Positions 63,597 through 64,000 of a stretch of DNA of 64,000 bases are shown in pieces; position 1 is the stretch's first letter; the number at the start of each line of letters is the position of its first letter. A program made the position numbers and the translations under genes. The stretch comes from Dechloromonas sp. A34 (GTDB lineage Bacteria; Pseudomonadota; Gammaproteobacteria; Burkholderiales; Rhodocyclaceae). The notes under the pieces were generated by a model. The model was not told the DNA's origin. It did no database searches and was given only the letters and a program-made list of their open reading frames with translations. The DNA lies in assembly GCF_026261605.1 (NCBI RefSeq), contig NZ_CP102486.1, positions 4,216,001 to 4,280,000 of the forward strand. Direction: 5' to 3'.

Positions 63597-64000
63597 ATGA
63601 CTTCCGAAAAACCACTCGCCCTGTATGCCAAGTCCTTTGCACCCGGCAGCCAGGTAAGAAGACTGGCAGAACAGCATGCTGCACTGACTCAGGCTACGAT
63701 ATGGATCAGTCTCGACCCCATTGGGTATCACACGCCACCTCAAGGGGTTCTCTGGCTGCGCCTCGGCGAGCAACGACTAAGGAAACCTGGATTACGCCAA
63801 ACACTTGCAATTCTCAGCAAAGTCGTGCCTGCCTTGCATGCCGTTGGCGCCCGCAGACTTAGCTGTCTCGACGACACTGGCAGAATACGACCGGTGGTCA
63901 GTGCCATAGTGCAGCACCTCTCTCGTACTCCCTTACTGGCTGGCCTTCCGATGAGGCTGCTCCGTCTCATCAGCCCTTCCCGAGCAAGGCGACTTGCTTC
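63597..64000 (+). CDS. Unknown protein in the glycan locus, cut by window edge
   Basis: From ATG 63597 the frame is open to the window end, giving at least 134 residues (MTSEKPLALYAKSFAPGSQV, then IWISLDPIGYHTPPQGVLWL and on to LRLISPSRARRL). I do not recognise a family. It begins 16 bases after the stop of the reconstructed glycosyltransferase-like gene, so it belongs to the polysaccharide locus. The overlapping minus-strand frames have no support. Confidence 0.6.
   Translation, partial: MTSEKPLALYAKSFAPGSQVRRLAEQHAALTQATIWISLDPIGYHTPPQGVLWLRLGEQRLRKPGLRQTLAILSKVVPALHAVGARRLSCLDDTGRIRPVVSAIVQHLSRTPLLAGLPMRLLRLISPSRARRLA

Noticed and set aside
1..64000. CRISPR arrays, insertion sequences or prophage
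   Set aside because: No periodic direct repeats, transposase or integrase genes were seen on either strand.

Overview
The window is a GC-rich chromosomal segment of a betaproteobacterium. Gene content (malate synthase A, two unrelated isocitrate dehydrogenases with AceK, split proton-translocating transhydrogenase, Lap biofilm genes, many PAS/GGDEF/histidine-kinase sensors, a type VI secretion VgrG island) fits an environmental member of the Rhodocyclales (Dechloromonas/Azonexus-like). This placement is an inference from gene content only. Coding density is very high; no stretch above about 300 bases lacks a gene. I see no rRNA, CRISPR array or insertion sequence.

Layout. 1-3.6 kb: the end of a DUF454 gene, a LysR regulator divergent from a haloacid dehalogenase, and malate synthase A. 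3.7-9.9 kb (minus strand): a tightly packed seven-gene operon with a thermostable-hemolysin-family protein, an acyl/AMP ligase, a haem-oxygenase-like diiron protein, a short-chain dehydrogenase, a TPR protein and a QseBC-like two-component system. This is the best candidate for an undescribed system. 10-13.2 kb: a c-haem diguanylate cyclase and LrgA/LrgB. 13.3-19.3 kb: VgrG, a lipase effector and a Tli4-like immunity protein. 19.4-28.7 kb: a DctS/DctR-like pair, then a PAS sensor lacking a kinase coupled to a giant hybrid kinase. 28.8-33.9 kb: an MFS carrier, an ankyrin protein, a TonB protein and a chemoreceptor. 33.9-37.6 kb: CoA transferase, MurI, YbaK and two hypotheticals. 37.7-46.2 kb: Icd, monomeric Idh, AceK and PntAA/PntAB/PntB. 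Together these set isocitrate flux between the TCA cycle and the glyoxylate shunt and balance NADPH; malate synthase lies in the window but isocitrate lyase does not. 46.2-49.2 kb: Dut, tRNA-Thr(CGT), MurJ and a PEBP protein. 49.2-53.8 kb: LapE-like TolC, LapG and LapD, i.e. c-di-GMP control of adhesin retention, without the adhesin itself. 53.8-64 kb: CYTH-CHAD, then a surface-polysaccharide locus (Wzm/Wzt ABC exporter, four methyltransferases, AsnB-like amidotransferase, glycosyltransferase-like proteins) that runs off the right edge and has lower GC than the rest.

Data caveat: at least eight otherwise well-conserved genes (response regulator, hemolysin family protein twice, small ORF, hybrid kinase, MFS, TonB, AceK, probably one glycosyltransferase) are each restored by adding one base, nearly always in a short C/G run. 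Loss is always a single base, so base-calling error in homopolymers is more likely than true gene decay.
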